64,000 nt of DNA, from positions 682,001 to 746,000 of the forward strand of contig CANGYQ010000001.1 in the NCBI GenBank assembly GCA_947458745.1, read 5' to 3'. Source of the stretch: Bryobacteraceae bacterium. Lineage in GTDB: Bacteria; Acidobacteriota; Terriglobia; Bryobacterales; Bryobacteraceae. The translations under genes and the position numbers were made by a program. The notes below the pieces were generated by a model. The model was not told the origin of the DNA. It saw only the letters and a list, made by a program, of their open reading frames with translations, and searched no databases. Shown in pieces: positions 1 to 9,800 of this stretch. Position 1 is the first letter of the stretch, and the number at the start of each line of letters is the position of its first letter.

Positions 1-120
1 CAGAACTTTTTCACCCAGGCCAAGATGCTCACCTCGCGCATCTACTACAACACGGCCATCGGCTTCCGGGAGCTGAACAAGGGCGGGCGCGTGCCGCGTT
101 CGTTCGCCTGTAAGGCCTAG
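1..120 (+). CDS. C-terminal end of an unidentified protein (partial)
   Basis: Only the last 39 codons and a TAG stop lie in the window, open in the frame beginning at the first base. The tail contains RIYYNTAIGFREL and ends SFACKA; I do not recognise a family. It has no membrane segment and no clear motif. The stop is 30 bases before folC on the same strand, so it could be the last part of the gene preceding folC in one transcript. The upstream sequence is needed for identification. Confidence 0.5.
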   Translation, partial: QNFFTQAKMLTSRIYYNTAIGFRELNKGGRVPRSFACKA

Positions 121-150
121 CGCCCTTTTGGCGCAGCCCAACGCCGTCCC

Positions 151-1329
151 GTGATGAACTTTCCTGATTCGGTCCGGTTCCTCTACGCGCTGGGGAACGA
201 AGTAAAGACTCTCAAGCTCGGCCTGGAGCAGATGCGGAATCTGGCCGCCCGCCTCGGTCACCCGGAGCGCCGGCTGCGCTTCGTGCATGTGGCCGGCACC
301 AATGGCAAAGGTTCCGTTTGCGCCATGGTGGAAGCTGGCTTGCGGCATGCCGGGCAAACCACCGGGCTCTACACCTCACCCCATCTGGTCTCGCCCACCG
401 AGCGCATCCGCATCAACGGCGAACCGGTCACCGAAGAAGAGTTCAGCCGCGCCTTTGACCAGGTGCATGAAGCCGCGCAAGGCATGGAAGTACACCCCAG
501 CTACTTTGAAACCGTCACCGCGATGGCCCTGGTGCTGTTCGCGGAAAAGCAGGTGGATACGGTGGTGTGGGAAGTGGGCTTGGGGGGACGCCTGGATGCC
601 ACCAACATCGTCACCCCGGTGGTGTCCGTGATCACGCCGGTGAGCCTCGATCATCAAGAGCACCTGGGCGATACCGTCACCAAGATCGCCTCGGAGAAGG
701 CCGGCATCATCAAACCGGGTGTGCCCGTGGTGGTGGCCCCGCAATGGCCGGAAGCCATGGCCGCAATTGTGGACAAGGCTCGCGCCGAAGGTGCTCCCGT
801 CATCCTGAGCGGACCGGTCGAACTGCCGTTTCCGCCGCCGCTGGCTGGGAGGCATCAGCTGGACAACTGCCGCACGGCCGTCGCCGCGCTCGCGCAGCTG
901 GGCGTGGGGCCGGAAGGCATTGCCGAGACGCGTTGGCCGGGGCGGCTGGAACTGGTGGGCCGCGCGCCGGACATCTATCTCGACGGGGCGCACAACCCGG
1001 CCGGTGCCGCGGCCCTGGCTGAGTTTATTGAGGAACGGCGTGCGGCTGGGAAGGGCCGCATCTGGATGGTGTTCGGCGTCATGAAGGACAAGAAGGTAGC
1101 CGAAATGGCCGGGCACCTCTTCCCGCTGGTGGATGAGCTGATTCTCACCGCCCCCATCTCAGAGCGTGCCCTGTCACCGGAGGCGATCCCCGCCAATGGT
1201 GCGCGTGTCGTGGCCTCGGTCCCGGAAGCACTCTCGCTCATCCGCGCCGCGGCACCGGGGGATACTGTCTTCATCACGGGGTCTCTGTTCCTGGTCGGCG
1301 AAGCGCGGCCGCTGCTGGTGAATTCATGA
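151..1329 (+). CDS. folC: Bifunctional folylpolyglutamate synthase / dihydrofolate synthase
   Basis: FolC joins glutamate to dihydropteroate and to folates with ATP in the cytoplasm (Mur ligase superfamily). The P-loop GTNGKGS lies at residues 49-55. It is followed by the FolC stretch TSPHLVSPTERI, the central-domain segment WEVGLGGRLDATN, the EKAGIIKPG motif, a GRHQLDNCRTA stretch at the domain boundary and a C-terminal LDGAHNPAGA. At 392 residues it is slightly shorter than typical FolC (about 420) but all expected blocks are present. Start: GTG at 151 directly followed by ATG at 154; either is possible. The stop overlaps the start of plsC by four bases (ATGA), so the two are probably translationally coupled. 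Confidence 0.95.
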   Translation: MMNFPDSVRFLYALGNEVKTLKLGLEQMRNLAARLGHPERRLRFVHVAGTNGKGSVCAMVEAGLRHAGQTTGLYTSPHLVSPTERIRINGEPVTEEEFSRAFDQVHEAAQGMEVHPSYFETVTAMALVLFAEKQVDTVVWEVGLGGRLDATNIVTPVVSVITPVSLDHQEHLGDTVTKIASEKAGIIKPGVPVVVAPQWPEAMAAIVDKARAEGAPVILSGPVELPFPPPLAGRHQLDNCRTAVAALAQLGVGPEGIAETRWPGRLELVGRAPDIYLDGAHNPAGAAALAEFIEERRAAGKGRIWMVFGVMKDKKVAEMAGHLFPLVDELILTAPISERALSPEAIPANGARVVASVPEALSLIRAAAPGDTVFITGSLFLVGEARPLLVNS

Positions 1330-2075
1330 AGGAACCGATGAAGTACGGCTTTGAATGGTCCTTCAGCTTCTTCCGCTCCGTGCTGTTCATTGCCCCGTCA
1401 ATCGTCGTCGCGACGGCCTTCTGGGGCTTCTGGAGTCTGTTGATCTCCCCGTTTGACCCCAATGGCCGCAAGCAGGCCTGGATGGCGAAGATGTGGGCCC
1501 GGACGCTGCTGCTGGTCTCCGGCACCCGCGTGAAGGTGGAGGGTCTCGAGAACCTCACGCCCGGCCAACACTATATCTTTGTCTCGAACCATCGCAGCTA
1601 CATGGATACGCCGGTGATGCTGGCGTCGTTGCCGGGGCAGTTCCGGTTTATGGCCAAGGCGGGACTGTTCAAGATCCCCCTGATGGGTGGCCACCTGCAA
1701 CGCGCCGGGCATATTCCGGTGCCTCTCGACAAACCGCGCGAAGCGGTCCGCAGTATGACCGAAGCCGGGCGCATCATCCGCGAGCGGCAAGTCTCTGTGC
1801 TCGTGTTCCCCGAGGGGGGCCGCACGATGGGCCAGATGGACCCGTTCCGCGAAGGGGCGGCCTTTATTGCCATTAAAGGTGGCGTACCGCTGGCACCCGT
1901 GGGCCTGGTTGGCACTTTCGAACTTCTGCCCATGCATTCCGTCCACGTCCAACCCCGCCAGGTAACCGTCCGCATCGGCCACCCCATCGTGACCGAAGGC
2001 CTGGACATCAAGGAGCGCGGTGCCTTAACCGATCGCTTGCGCGATGACGTAACCCGGCTGATTTCTTTCGTCTAG
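1326..2075 (+). CDS. plsC: 1-acyl-sn-glycerol-3-phosphate acyltransferase (PlsC-like)
   Basis: A membrane-associated acyltransferase that would add the second acyl chain in phosphatidic acid synthesis. The N-terminus has a hydrophobic segment (about residues 18-42) followed by the catalytic NHRSYMD box (H89, D94; the HX4D motif of the LPLAT family). The glycerol-phosphate-binding FPEGGRTMG motif is at 161-169. Length (249 residues) is normal for PlsC. The ATG overlaps the folC stop by four bases. Other LPLAT proteins acylate ornithine lipids or other lysolipids, so the exact acceptor is inferred. Confidence 0.9.
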   Translation: MKEPMKYGFEWSFSFFRSVLFIAPSIVVATAFWGFWSLLISPFDPNGRKQAWMAKMWARTLLLVSGTRVKVEGLENLTPGQHYIFVSNHRSYMDTPVMLASLPGQFRFMAKAGLFKIPLMGGHLQRAGHIPVPLDKPREAVRSMTEAGRIIRERQVSVLVFPEGGRTMGQMDPFREGAAFIAIKGGVPLAPVGLVGTFELLPMHSVHVQPRQVTVRIGHPIVTEGLDIKERGALTDRLRDDVTRLISFV

Positions 2076-2099
2076 GCTGTGCCCGCCCGCCGCAAGCCG

Positions 2100-2105
2100 T
2101 ATAAT
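2100..2105 (+). promoter_or_regulatory. -10-like TATAAT six bases before a start codon
   Basis: A perfect TATAAT ends six bases before the ATG at 2112 of the amidohydrolase gene. If it is used, transcription would begin at or next to the start codon, giving a leaderless transcript. No good -35 box is seen 16-18 bases upstream. The same arrangement recurs at several other genes in the window. Confidence 0.45.
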
Positions 2106-2111
2106 CGACCC

Positions 2112-3218
2112 ATGGTCTCGCGCCGTTCACTCTTGGGCCTGCTGCCGGCTGGCCTTACGCTTTCCCGCACCGCCTTCACCCAACAGCAGTCCATTTCGAT
2201 CGAAGAGTATGAACCCAAGTCCAGCCTGGTGGTGCCTCAAACTCCGCGTAACCGGGCCCGGTTTCCCTTCATTGACATTCACAATCACCAGCCGACGTTC
2301 CGTGGTGATGACGACCTCAGCAAGGTCCTGAAAGACATGGACGCGCTGAACATGCGCGTCATGGTGAACCTCTCCGGCTCCTATGGCGACGCCCTGAAAG
2401 GCGTCCTCAAGACCTACCGGACCGGCCCGCACAAGGACCGCTTTGTGGTGTTCGCCAACTTCACCTTCCGCGATGTCGACGCGCCGGATTACGCGGACCG
2501 CGTCGCCAAACAACTCGAAGACGACCTGAAGGCCGGCGCGCAAGGCCTGAAGATCTTCAAAAACTTCGGCATGGACTTGAAAGACGCCAAGGGCCAACGG
2601 GTCCACGTCGATGACGCGCGCTACGACAAAGCCTTCCAGGTGCTGGCCAAGTACAACGCCCCCTGCCTGATCCACACCGCCGAACCTAGGCAGTTTTTTG
2701 ATCCGGTCGACAAGTACAACGAACGGTGGCTCGAACTGACCACCATCCCCGGCCGCCGCCGTCCACCGGACCGCTACCCCTCCTGGGATGTGTTGATGAA
2801 CGAGCACTGGAGCCTGTTCCGCCGCCACAAGAACGTCAACTTCATCAGCGCCCACTTAAGCTGGCTGGGCGGCGACCTGGGCCGCTTGGGCAAGCTGATG
2901 GACGAGATGCCCAACATGTATGCCGAGATCGGTGCCGTGCTGGCCGAACTCGGCCGCCAGCCCCGCTTTGCGCGCCAGTGGTTCATCCGCTACCAGGACC
3001 GCGTCCTGATGGGCAAGGACACCTGGGCCCCGGAAGAATACGCCACTTACTTCCGCGTGCTGGAAACCTCGGACGAGTACTTCCCCTATTACCGCAAGCG
3101 CCACGCCTTCTGGAGCATGTACGGCCTGGACTTGCCGGACGAAGTGCTGAAGAAGCTCTACTACAAGAACGCGCTGCGCCTGCTGAAGGGTATCGATCCG
3201 AGCGGCTTCCCGAAATAA
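2112..3218 (+). CDS. Exported amidohydrolase family protein (amidohydro-rel / COG2159 type)
   Basis: A TIM-barrel metal-dependent hydrolase of the amidohydrolase-2 group. The N-terminus MVSRRSLLGLLPAG resembles a twin-arginine leader, so it is probably exported folded. Metal-ligand segments are the FIDIHNHQ HxH motif early in the chain, LIHTAEP in the middle, FISAHLSWLGG and a late MGKDTW aspartate. This start is preferred to the in-frame GTG at 2079 because the leader begins here. It is 368 residues long. The substrate cannot be told from sequence; relatives include decarboxylases and lactonases. It is followed by a bidirectional terminator. Confidence 0.8.
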   Translation: MVSRRSLLGLLPAGLTLSRTAFTQQQSISIEEYEPKSSLVVPQTPRNRARFPFIDIHNHQPTFRGDDDLSKVLKDMDALNMRVMVNLSGSYGDALKGVLKTYRTGPHKDRFVVFANFTFRDVDAPDYADRVAKQLEDDLKAGAQGLKIFKNFGMDLKDAKGQRVHVDDARYDKAFQVLAKYNAPCLIHTAEPRQFFDPVDKYNERWLELTTIPGRRRPPDRYPSWDVLMNEHWSLFRRHKNVNFISAHLSWLGGDLGRLGKLMDEMPNMYAEIGAVLAELGRQPRFARQWFIRYQDRVLMGKDTWAPEEYATYFRVLETSDEYFPYYRKRHAFWSMYGLDLPDEVLKKLYYKNALRLLKGIDPSGFPK

Positions 3219-3235
3219 GCCCCCGCCCAAACAAC

Positions 3236-3276
3236 AAAAAGGGCCGGACCCCGAAGGGTCCGGCCTTTCTCATTTT
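3236..3276. terminator. Bidirectional rho-independent terminator
   Basis: A perfect 10-bp GC stem (GGCCGGACCC / GGGTCCGGCC, arms 3242-3251 and 3256-3265) with a CGAA tetraloop. On the plus strand it is followed by TTTCTCATTTT; on the minus strand by CTTTTTGTTGTTT. It lies between the convergent amidohydrolase and TonB-receptor genes and can serve both. Confidence 0.9.
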
Positions 3277-3294
3277 GCGGCTTCCGAACTGGCC

Positions 3295-6200
3295 CTAGAA
3301 GCTATACTTCAGTGCCATCTGGATCTGCCGTGAATCGATGCGGGTGCCGCTGATGACGCCGTAGGTGGGCGTCCGCAGCGACGTTCCCGGCTGGCCGAAC
3401 AGGGCCTTGTTCGGCAGGTTGAAGAACTCCCCGCGGAACTCGACCGTGTGCTTGCCATCCTTGAAGCGGAAGAACTTGTTCACCGACATATCCAGGCTGG
3501 TGATGCCCGGTCCGATTACCGTGTTGCGTCCGGCTGTGCCGTAGCGGAAAACGGGCTGAGCCGCGCCCGGAGCGACGCCCAGACGGTCGACATAGGCCGC
3601 CGTGTTGAAGAACCGCTGCACCGTCTGCTCTCCATCAGCCAGATTGGGGTTGACGCCCGCGATGGCGTCCGGCTTGCAATAGCCGCCGCCGTTCTGCACG
3701 TTGCCCGGGCCGCAGGTGACGGTGTTCGGGAAACCATCCTGGAAGGTGATGATGCCACCCAACTGCCAGCCACCCAACAACACATTGGCCACCGGGTTGG
3801 TGATGTTCATCGCGCGGCCCCGGCCAAAGGGCAGCTCATACAGGAACGACGCCGTAAAGCGCTGGCGCATATCAAACGCCGATAGGCCGCGCTCGGCGCG
3901 CAGGTTGTAGTTGTCGGAAGGCGTCAGCTGATCGCCATCCGTCGTCCGGACGCCGGAGCCATTGTCGATCGACTTGCCATACGCATAAGATCCCAGCAGC
4001 GTAAAGCCATGCGCGAACCGGTGCTGCAAGCGAGCCTGCAGCGAATGATAGTTGGAATGGCTGGGCGCGTTCATGTTCTGGAAGCTGCCGTTGAACTTCG
4101 GGAACGGCCGGTTCAGGTTCGGGTTGCCGGGGCCCGGAACCGGGTTATTGTAGGCCGTCAAACGGCGCAGCTTAATGCCGGCCGAGCCCATGTAGGTTAC
4201 TTCCAGGGACATGTTCTTGGTCAGCTCACGTTGAATCGAGCTCTGCCACTGGGCGACATAGCTGGTCCGCTCACCAAACTGGTTGATCAGTAGGAAGCTG
4301 GGTGCGCCGGTCTGCGTGAACAGCTGGTTCCAGGTGAGGTTGGGCCGCGTCGTGTCGGCGGTCTCGGCCTGCCGGATCGTGAACGGAATGTTACGCACAA
4401 TGTCGAATACCGCGTTGCCGATATCGCGCACGTAGTAGATGCCGACACCCGTCCGCAGCACCGTCTTCGAGTTCAGCTGATAGGCCAACCCGGCGCGTGG
4501 TCCCAGGTCATTGCGGTCCGGCACGCCTGCGCCGCGGCCAAAGCGGCCATCGCGGACCAGCTGCCAGCCCGGAGGTGCCGGGAACTGCGGGTTGCCCTCA
4601 TTGATGTTGCCCGTACCCGCGCGTACAAAGGTGGGCTCCACTGAGTTGTCCCACTTGAAGTCCACGTTGACGATGGCGTCGTGCTTGTCATAGAAGGGCT
4701 GCTCATACTCCCAGCGCAGACCGAAGTTGGCGGTCAGCTTGGAGGAGATCTTCCAGGTGTCCTGGATGTACAGCGCCATGTAGCTTTGGCGGAAGTTGGC
4801 AATCGGCGCGCCCACTTGACCTTCGGTGCCCGACATCACACCCAACAGCATGTCGGCCATCGGCTCACCCGTGTACTGGCCATTCCAGCTAAACCGGCCG
4901 CGCGGAACGACGGCACCGATCTGGTTGTAGCGCAGGCGGCGGAACTCACCGCCCATCTTCAGGCTGTGCTTGCCCAAAGTCCACGAGAAGTTGTCGGACC
5001 ACTGGAACGTCGTGTTCCAGTTGACGAACGGACAGTCGTTGCACTCCCCGACGTTGCCGAAACCAGAGATCTGGAACACCGGAATGCCCCAGAACAGAGG
5101 GTCCTGGGAGACACCCCGCAGGCCCAGCTCATTCACGACGTTGCGCTGGAAGGCCCGCTGCTGGGTGTTCCGGGAGTTGAAGTAATTCATGCCGAAGCGG
5201 AACTCGTTCACCTTGTTCGACCCGATCACTTGCGTATGGCCCAAGACCCCTTGCTGGCCCAGGATGCCCACAATGTTGCCCTGGTCGCGAATAGCGGACG
5301 GGATGTACTGGGGCTCCTGCGTCTGGGAGAAACGGAAGAACAGCGTCTGGTTCTTGATCGCCGTCAAGTCGCCGCGAACGGAGATCTGGTCGCCATCGGT
5401 CCGGCGGCCTTCGTCGTTCAGGTAGTTGTTGGCAATGCCCAGCGGACCCGTGCCGCCCTGGTTGGGGAGCGGATAAAAGTCGTTCAGCACTTTGCGCGAC
5501 GTCGGGCTGATGCGGCTGTCGGGGATGATCCCATTGGGGAACGTCTGCCCGGGGTTGAATGGGTCACGAATCGTGCGGTTCAAAAAGCCAAAGTTGCCGG
5601 ACCGGAACCGGGCATCGGGCAGGGTTGAGGTTTGGGTCAATGCACGGCGTTCGCGCAGACCTTCATAGTTGAACATGAAGAACAGCTTGTTCTTGCCGTC
5701 CAGCAGCTTCGGGATGCTCAACGGGCCCGAAAACGTACCGCCGAACTGGTTGCGCTTGAAGGGCGGGTTGACGGCCGCGAAGTAGTTGCGGGCATCGAAA
5801 GCCGAGTTGCGCAGAAACTCAAAAGCCACACCGTGATACTGGTTGCTGCCGCCCTTGGTGGAAACGTTCACCTGGGCAATGCCGCGGCCATACTCGGCCG
5901 AGAACAGTCCCGATTCCACCTTGAACTCCTGCAGCGCGTCAATCGAGGGCAGGAACAGGTAGGTGTTGAAGTTGGGGTCCGTGTTCTCCATGCCATCGAG
6001 AGAATAGTGATTGTAGTGCACGCGCTGTCCGGCCACATTCAAGGCGAACTGATTGCGTTGACCGCCCATGCGCTGCTGGCCCTGCGACGACGCCGGCCCG
6101 TTGGTGGTGGCACCCGGGATCAGCGACGCCAACTGCAGGTAGTTGCGGCCATTTAGCGGCAACTCGACAATGCGCTTGTTCTCGATCACCGTGCCCACCG

Positions 6201-6588
6201 ACGTGGACTCAGTTTCCAGCACCGGCGCGCCGCCGGTCACTTCGATCACTTCAGCGATGTTGCCGACCTGCAGGATGAAGTCGAGGGCCGCCGTTTGGCC
6301 GACGTTCAACGTGACGTCGTTGCGGACCTGGCCGCCAAAGCCCTTCATCTCAACCTTGATGTTGTAGGCGCCGGGGGACAGCGCCGGCGCGTTGTAAAGG
6401 CCATCGGCATTGGTTGTAATGGAACGGGAAAACCCGGTGGCCGGGTTGGAAATAGTGATGGTGGCACCGGCAATGACGGCACCGGTGGAATCAGTAACGC
6501 TACCGTTGATTTCGCCCAACCCGCCTTGTGCAAAGGCAAAGGCGGCGGTGAGAACGAATAAGGAAAAAGCTCGCAAGATCTTGGACAT
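3295..6588 (-). CDS. TonB-dependent receptor, Oar-like, with N-terminal carboxypeptidase-regulatory-like domain
   Basis: A large (1097 residue) outer-membrane protein. The signal peptide MSKILRAFSLFVLTAAFAFA is followed by a CarboxypepD_reg-like beta-sandwich (about residues 25-110, GSVTDSTGAVIAGATITI). Then come a plug-like region (IVELPLNGRNYLQLASL and the VNVSTKGGSNQYHGVAFEF segment) and a long beta barrel ending in an aromatic residue (KYSF). This architecture is characteristic of acidobacterial Oar-type receptors, thought to take up large ligands such as oligosaccharides; the ligand here is unknown. The start has a GAGAGGGG ribosome-binding site, and a consensus-like promoter lies just upstream. 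It is a separate transcription unit from the second receptor. Confidence 0.9.
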   Translation of the reverse strand: MSKILRAFSLFVLTAAFAFAQGGLGEINGSVTDSTGAVIAGATITISNPATGFSRSITTNADGLYNAPALSPGAYNIKVEMKGFGGQVRNDVTLNVGQTAALDFILQVGNIAEVIEVTGGAPVLETESTSVGTVIENKRIVELPLNGRNYLQLASLIPGATTNGPASSQGQQRMGGQRNQFALNVAGQRVHYNHYSLDGMENTDPNFNTYLFLPSIDALQEFKVESGLFSAEYGRGIAQVNVSTKGGSNQYHGVAFEFLRNSAFDARNYFAAVNPPFKRNQFGGTFSGPLSIPKLLDGKNKLFFMFNYEGLRERRALTQTSTLPDARFRSGNFGFLNRTIRDPFNPGQTFPNGIIPDSRISPTSRKVLNDFYPLPNQGGTGPLGIANNYLNDEGRRTDGDQISVRGDLTAIKNQTLFFRFSQTQEPQYIPSAIRDQGNIVGILGQQGVLGHTQVIGSNKVNEFRFGMNYFNSRNTQQRAFQRNVVNELGLRGVSQDPLFWGIPVFQISGFGNVGECNDCPFVNWNTTFQWSDNFSWTLGKHSLKMGGEFRRLRYNQIGAVVPRGRFSWNGQYTGEPMADMLLGVMSGTEGQVGAPIANFRQSYMALYIQDTWKISSKLTANFGLRWEYEQPFYDKHDAIVNVDFKWDNSVEPTFVRAGTGNINEGNPQFPAPPGWQLVRDGRFGRGAGVPDRNDLGPRAGLAYQLNSKTVLRTGVGIYYVRDIGNAVFDIVRNIPFTIRQAETADTTRPNLTWNQLFTQTGAPSFLLINQFGERTSYVAQWQSSIQRELTKNMSLEVTYMGSAGIKLRRLTAYNNPVPGPGNPNLNRPFPKFNGSFQNMNAPSHSNYHSLQARLQHRFAHGFTLLGSYAYGKSIDNGSGVRTTDGDQLTPSDNYNLRAERGLSAFDMRQRFTASFLYELPFGRGRAMNITNPVANVLLGGWQLGGIITFQDGFPNTVTCGPGNVQNGGGYCKPDAIAGVNPNLADGEQTVQRFFNTAAYVDRLGVAPGAAQPVFRYGTAGRNTVIGPGITSLDMSVNKFFRFKDGKHTVEFRGEFFNLPNKALFGQPGTSLRTPTYGVISGTRIDSRQIQMALKYSF

Positions 6589-6609
6589 GGACCCCTCTCT
6601 AGGCCACCA

Positions 6610-6638
6610 ACATTATCAAAGGCCTTGCTGGCGGTCAA
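6610..6638 (-). promoter_or_regulatory. Sigma70-type promoter of the TonB-receptor gene
   Basis: On the minus strand TTGACC and TAATGT are separated by exactly 17 bases, a near-consensus -35/-10 pair. The -10 ends about 20 bases before the ATG at 6588, leaving room for the GAGAGGGG ribosome-binding site. Confidence 0.65.
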
Positions 6639-6737
6639 CAATGGCCGCCACAGCGGTCCGAGTTGGTTGGTCGTTGCGGGAAGAGGGTGAAGGGATGCCA
6701 GGCGGCCGTGGTGGCCGGGCAGGCAGCGAACCTCACT

Positions 6738-6782
6738 ACAAAAAGAATGGCTGGACCGCCTTTCGAAGGGCGATCCAGCCAT
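6738..6782 (-). terminator. Rho-independent terminator of the second TonB-receptor gene
   Basis: Read on the minus strand, a 14-bp stem (arms 6747-6760 and 6769-6782; one A/C mismatch) with a short loop is followed by ATTCTTTTTG. It lies 32 bases downstream of the stop at 6815. Confidence 0.88.
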
Positions 6783-6814
6783 GGAGGCCGCCAAGACTTG
6801 CTGGGCGTCTGCTC

Positions 6815-9800
6815 TTAGAAGATCATGCGAACGCCGAGGCGGACTTCGCGTGGATTCTGGTAGCTGATCGGGCGGTTGAAGATCGGGTTATAGAAGATAC
6901 CCGGCGTCGGATTCGAGGGATTCACCAGCCGGTTAATGTCGTAACCCGAGAAGAAGGTCTTCAACGGCAACGTGGCTTCGGTCAATGCGCCGGAGCGGTT
7001 GATGCTGTTGTTAACGTTGGTGACCGCAGCTCGGTTGGCGAGATTGAGCACATTCATTTCCGGAACTACCGACACGCGCTCACCGATCTTGAAGGTGTGC
7101 TTCACGGTCAGATCCGTCTGAATGTAGGCGGGTGAACGGCCCAAGTCGCCGCGGCCGCCGGGGAACGTTGGAGCCGACAGATAGATCACCTGCGTGCTGA
7201 ATGGCGTACCGGAGAAGATTGACTGGCTGAGGCCGAAGTTGGTCGCCCCGCCCTTCCACTTCAGGTCGTGGCTGGCAAATAAGGTGAACGCGTTTGGGCG
7301 ATCCGTCGCCAGGCGGCCCGTCGCGTTCTTGCCCTTGGAGTCGAAGTAGTAGTAGGGCAGATCGAAGGCACGCGAAACGCCGGGATCCGAGCGGCCGTTC
7401 TCATCGGAGTTGGCAGTACCGGAGTAGTTGCCAAACAGCCGGCTATACGTATAGCTGGCGAGCAAGTAGGTGTTCCGGAAAGCCTGACCCTGGACGCGGA
7501 ACTCAAGGCCATCGTAGTCGCGGATCGCCTCGGGAACCAGGAACTCCTTCCCGTCGGGCGTTTTGCCGCCGTAGACGGACTTGGTGTCGCGGGTCTGGCC
7601 GAAGCCGGGGTTGCCGATCAGGTAGACTTCGCTGCCGTCCTCGTCCAACACGCCGATGTCTTCAATCACTTTCAATAAGCGCTTACGGCTATACCGGATC
7701 GTACCCGTAAGCCGGCTGCTGAAGGCGTGATCGAGACGCACGGTGAACTCTCTCTGCGTGTAGGGCTTGATGTCCGGATCAATTCCTTCCAACTGGCCCG
7801 CCGCATTGATGGGGATGGATCGATTGTTGAAGCTGGTGATCTGGGGCCCCAGAGCGCCGGGCGAAGCCTTGCCCAAGCTGAGGACGTTCGGGCTGTTCAG
7901 GCGGTAGACATAGCTCCACCAGTAGTCGCCGCCGAAGCTGCCGCGCGCCAGTTCGTACTTCATGACGTCGTAGTAGAGCCCGAACGAACCGGAAACCTTC
8001 CACTTGCCGTCACCCATGACATCCCAGGCGGCGCCCACGCGGGGAGCGATCTTGCTGAACCAGTCGAACGAGACCGGATTAGCCACCTTCCTGCCGTTCA
8101 CTTCGGGCGTGTACGGGGGCAGGAACTCATTCTCCAGCCGGACACCGAGGTTGAGGGTAAGGCGCTTGCTGGCGCGCCAGCTGTCGGTCAGGTAGAGGCC
8201 CTGATTGCGGCCGTTTACGCCGTTGTTCAGGCGGACACCGTCCTGCCAGACGTAGTAGCCGAAATCCCCGCGTTGCGCGTTGATGGGACCGCGGCTGAAG
8301 GCTTCGTTCCAGTAGATCTGGAAGCGTCCGTTGGTGTAGTCGGAGACCACCTGATTCCCCAGCCGATTCAGCAGATAGCCGAACTTGATGGTGTGGCCAC
8401 CGCGCAGGTAGGAGAAATCAACGTAGACGTTGTGGCGATCCGTGACGTCGTACTGGGTACCCAGCGTGCTGGACACATTGGTGAAGCCCGCCCCACCCGG
8501 CGTGGGAACGCCGGCCGGAGCCGCCGTCTGATAGGAGATGAAGGGGAGACCCGACAATCCGTAGTTGAAGAGCTTGTCGTTCTGGTAGCGGTAGCCGTAG
8601 CGGGTGCTGACCAGGAACCGAGGTGTAAATGTATAGGTGGCCGATGCGCTATATTGCTGCGACGGTTGGAACCCGCCCTGCACGGTCAGGTTATTAGTCG
8701 GGGCCGCTAACCGGATGTCCTGGTTGGGCAGTGCGCCGCCCTGAACCTTGACGGGGCTCCAGATCCAAGAAGTATTGACCTGCAGCTTGGAAAGCGGGTT
8801 GTAGTCCACGCGGACCAAGCCAAAGTGCTGCTTGGTCTTCTGGTTGAAAGTCCGGGTGCCGGAGGCGTAGGCGATCTCGCGGTCGACATTGGTGAACACC
8901 GGCATGTAGCCGAGGTTAAAGAACAACCGGTTCCTGATAATCGGTCCCGCCAGCGTGAAGCCGGGGTAGCGGTTGTAATAGCTGTCCTCCTTCGGCGCAA
9001 AGAAGTCCGGGAGGTTAGCGTTGGAAGGCAGCAGCTTCCAGAAGCCGCGGGGCCGCGGATTCAAGTCGCTGTTCGTGAACTGGTACAGCAACTGGCCGTG
9101 CCACTGATCAGTACCGGCCTTGGTGGCCACGTTGACCACTCCACCGGTGGCGCCGCCCGTGTCGGCATCCATACCGGCGCTCTTCACCTGCACGTCCGAA
9201 ATGAACTCAAACGGAATCGCGCTGTTGGTGCGGAGCGTCCCGCGCCGTACGTCAGAGACATCCACGCCGTCAATGACGAAGCTGTTCTCCGAACCCGAAG
9301 CGCCATCTACCTGGATGCCCGTGGTGCGGCTCGCATTGCCGGCACCGGAAGAACTCGAGGCCTTCGGTTCCAGGCGAACGCCCGGGGCCATGGTCAAAAT
9401 CGACTCAAAGCTACGGCTGCGCGGAATGTTGTCAAACACGTCAGAGGTGATGTTGACGGCCGTGCGGCTTGAGGTTGGGTCGATTGAAATGGCGCTGTCG
9501 GAGACCTCGATCGTCTCGGCCACGCTGCTTACCTTAAGCGCCGGGTTGAACGTAATCTGTGAGCCCAACTGGACGTTGATGTTGTAATACTTTGCCGTCG
9601 CAAACCCCGGCTTGGTGGCTGTGATCAGATAGACGCCAATCGGCAAGCGCTGCATCGCGTACCGGCCGCTGGCATCGGATTCCACTTCCACCGGCCGCGG
9701 CAGCGTGGGAGCCGAAGCGGTTAGCTTGACTCCCGGAATGCCCAAACTGGCTTGATCGAGAACCGTGCCTTGGATGGCGCCGTAGTTTTCTTGCGCCGAA

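Noticed and set aside
4681..5628. Long open frame antisense to the first TonB receptor
   Set aside because: Its translation shows no family features and mirrors the high-GC codon structure of the real receptor gene.
7727..8710. Long open frame antisense to the second TonB receptor
   Set aside because: No motif or ribosome-binding site; it lies fully inside a clear receptor gene.
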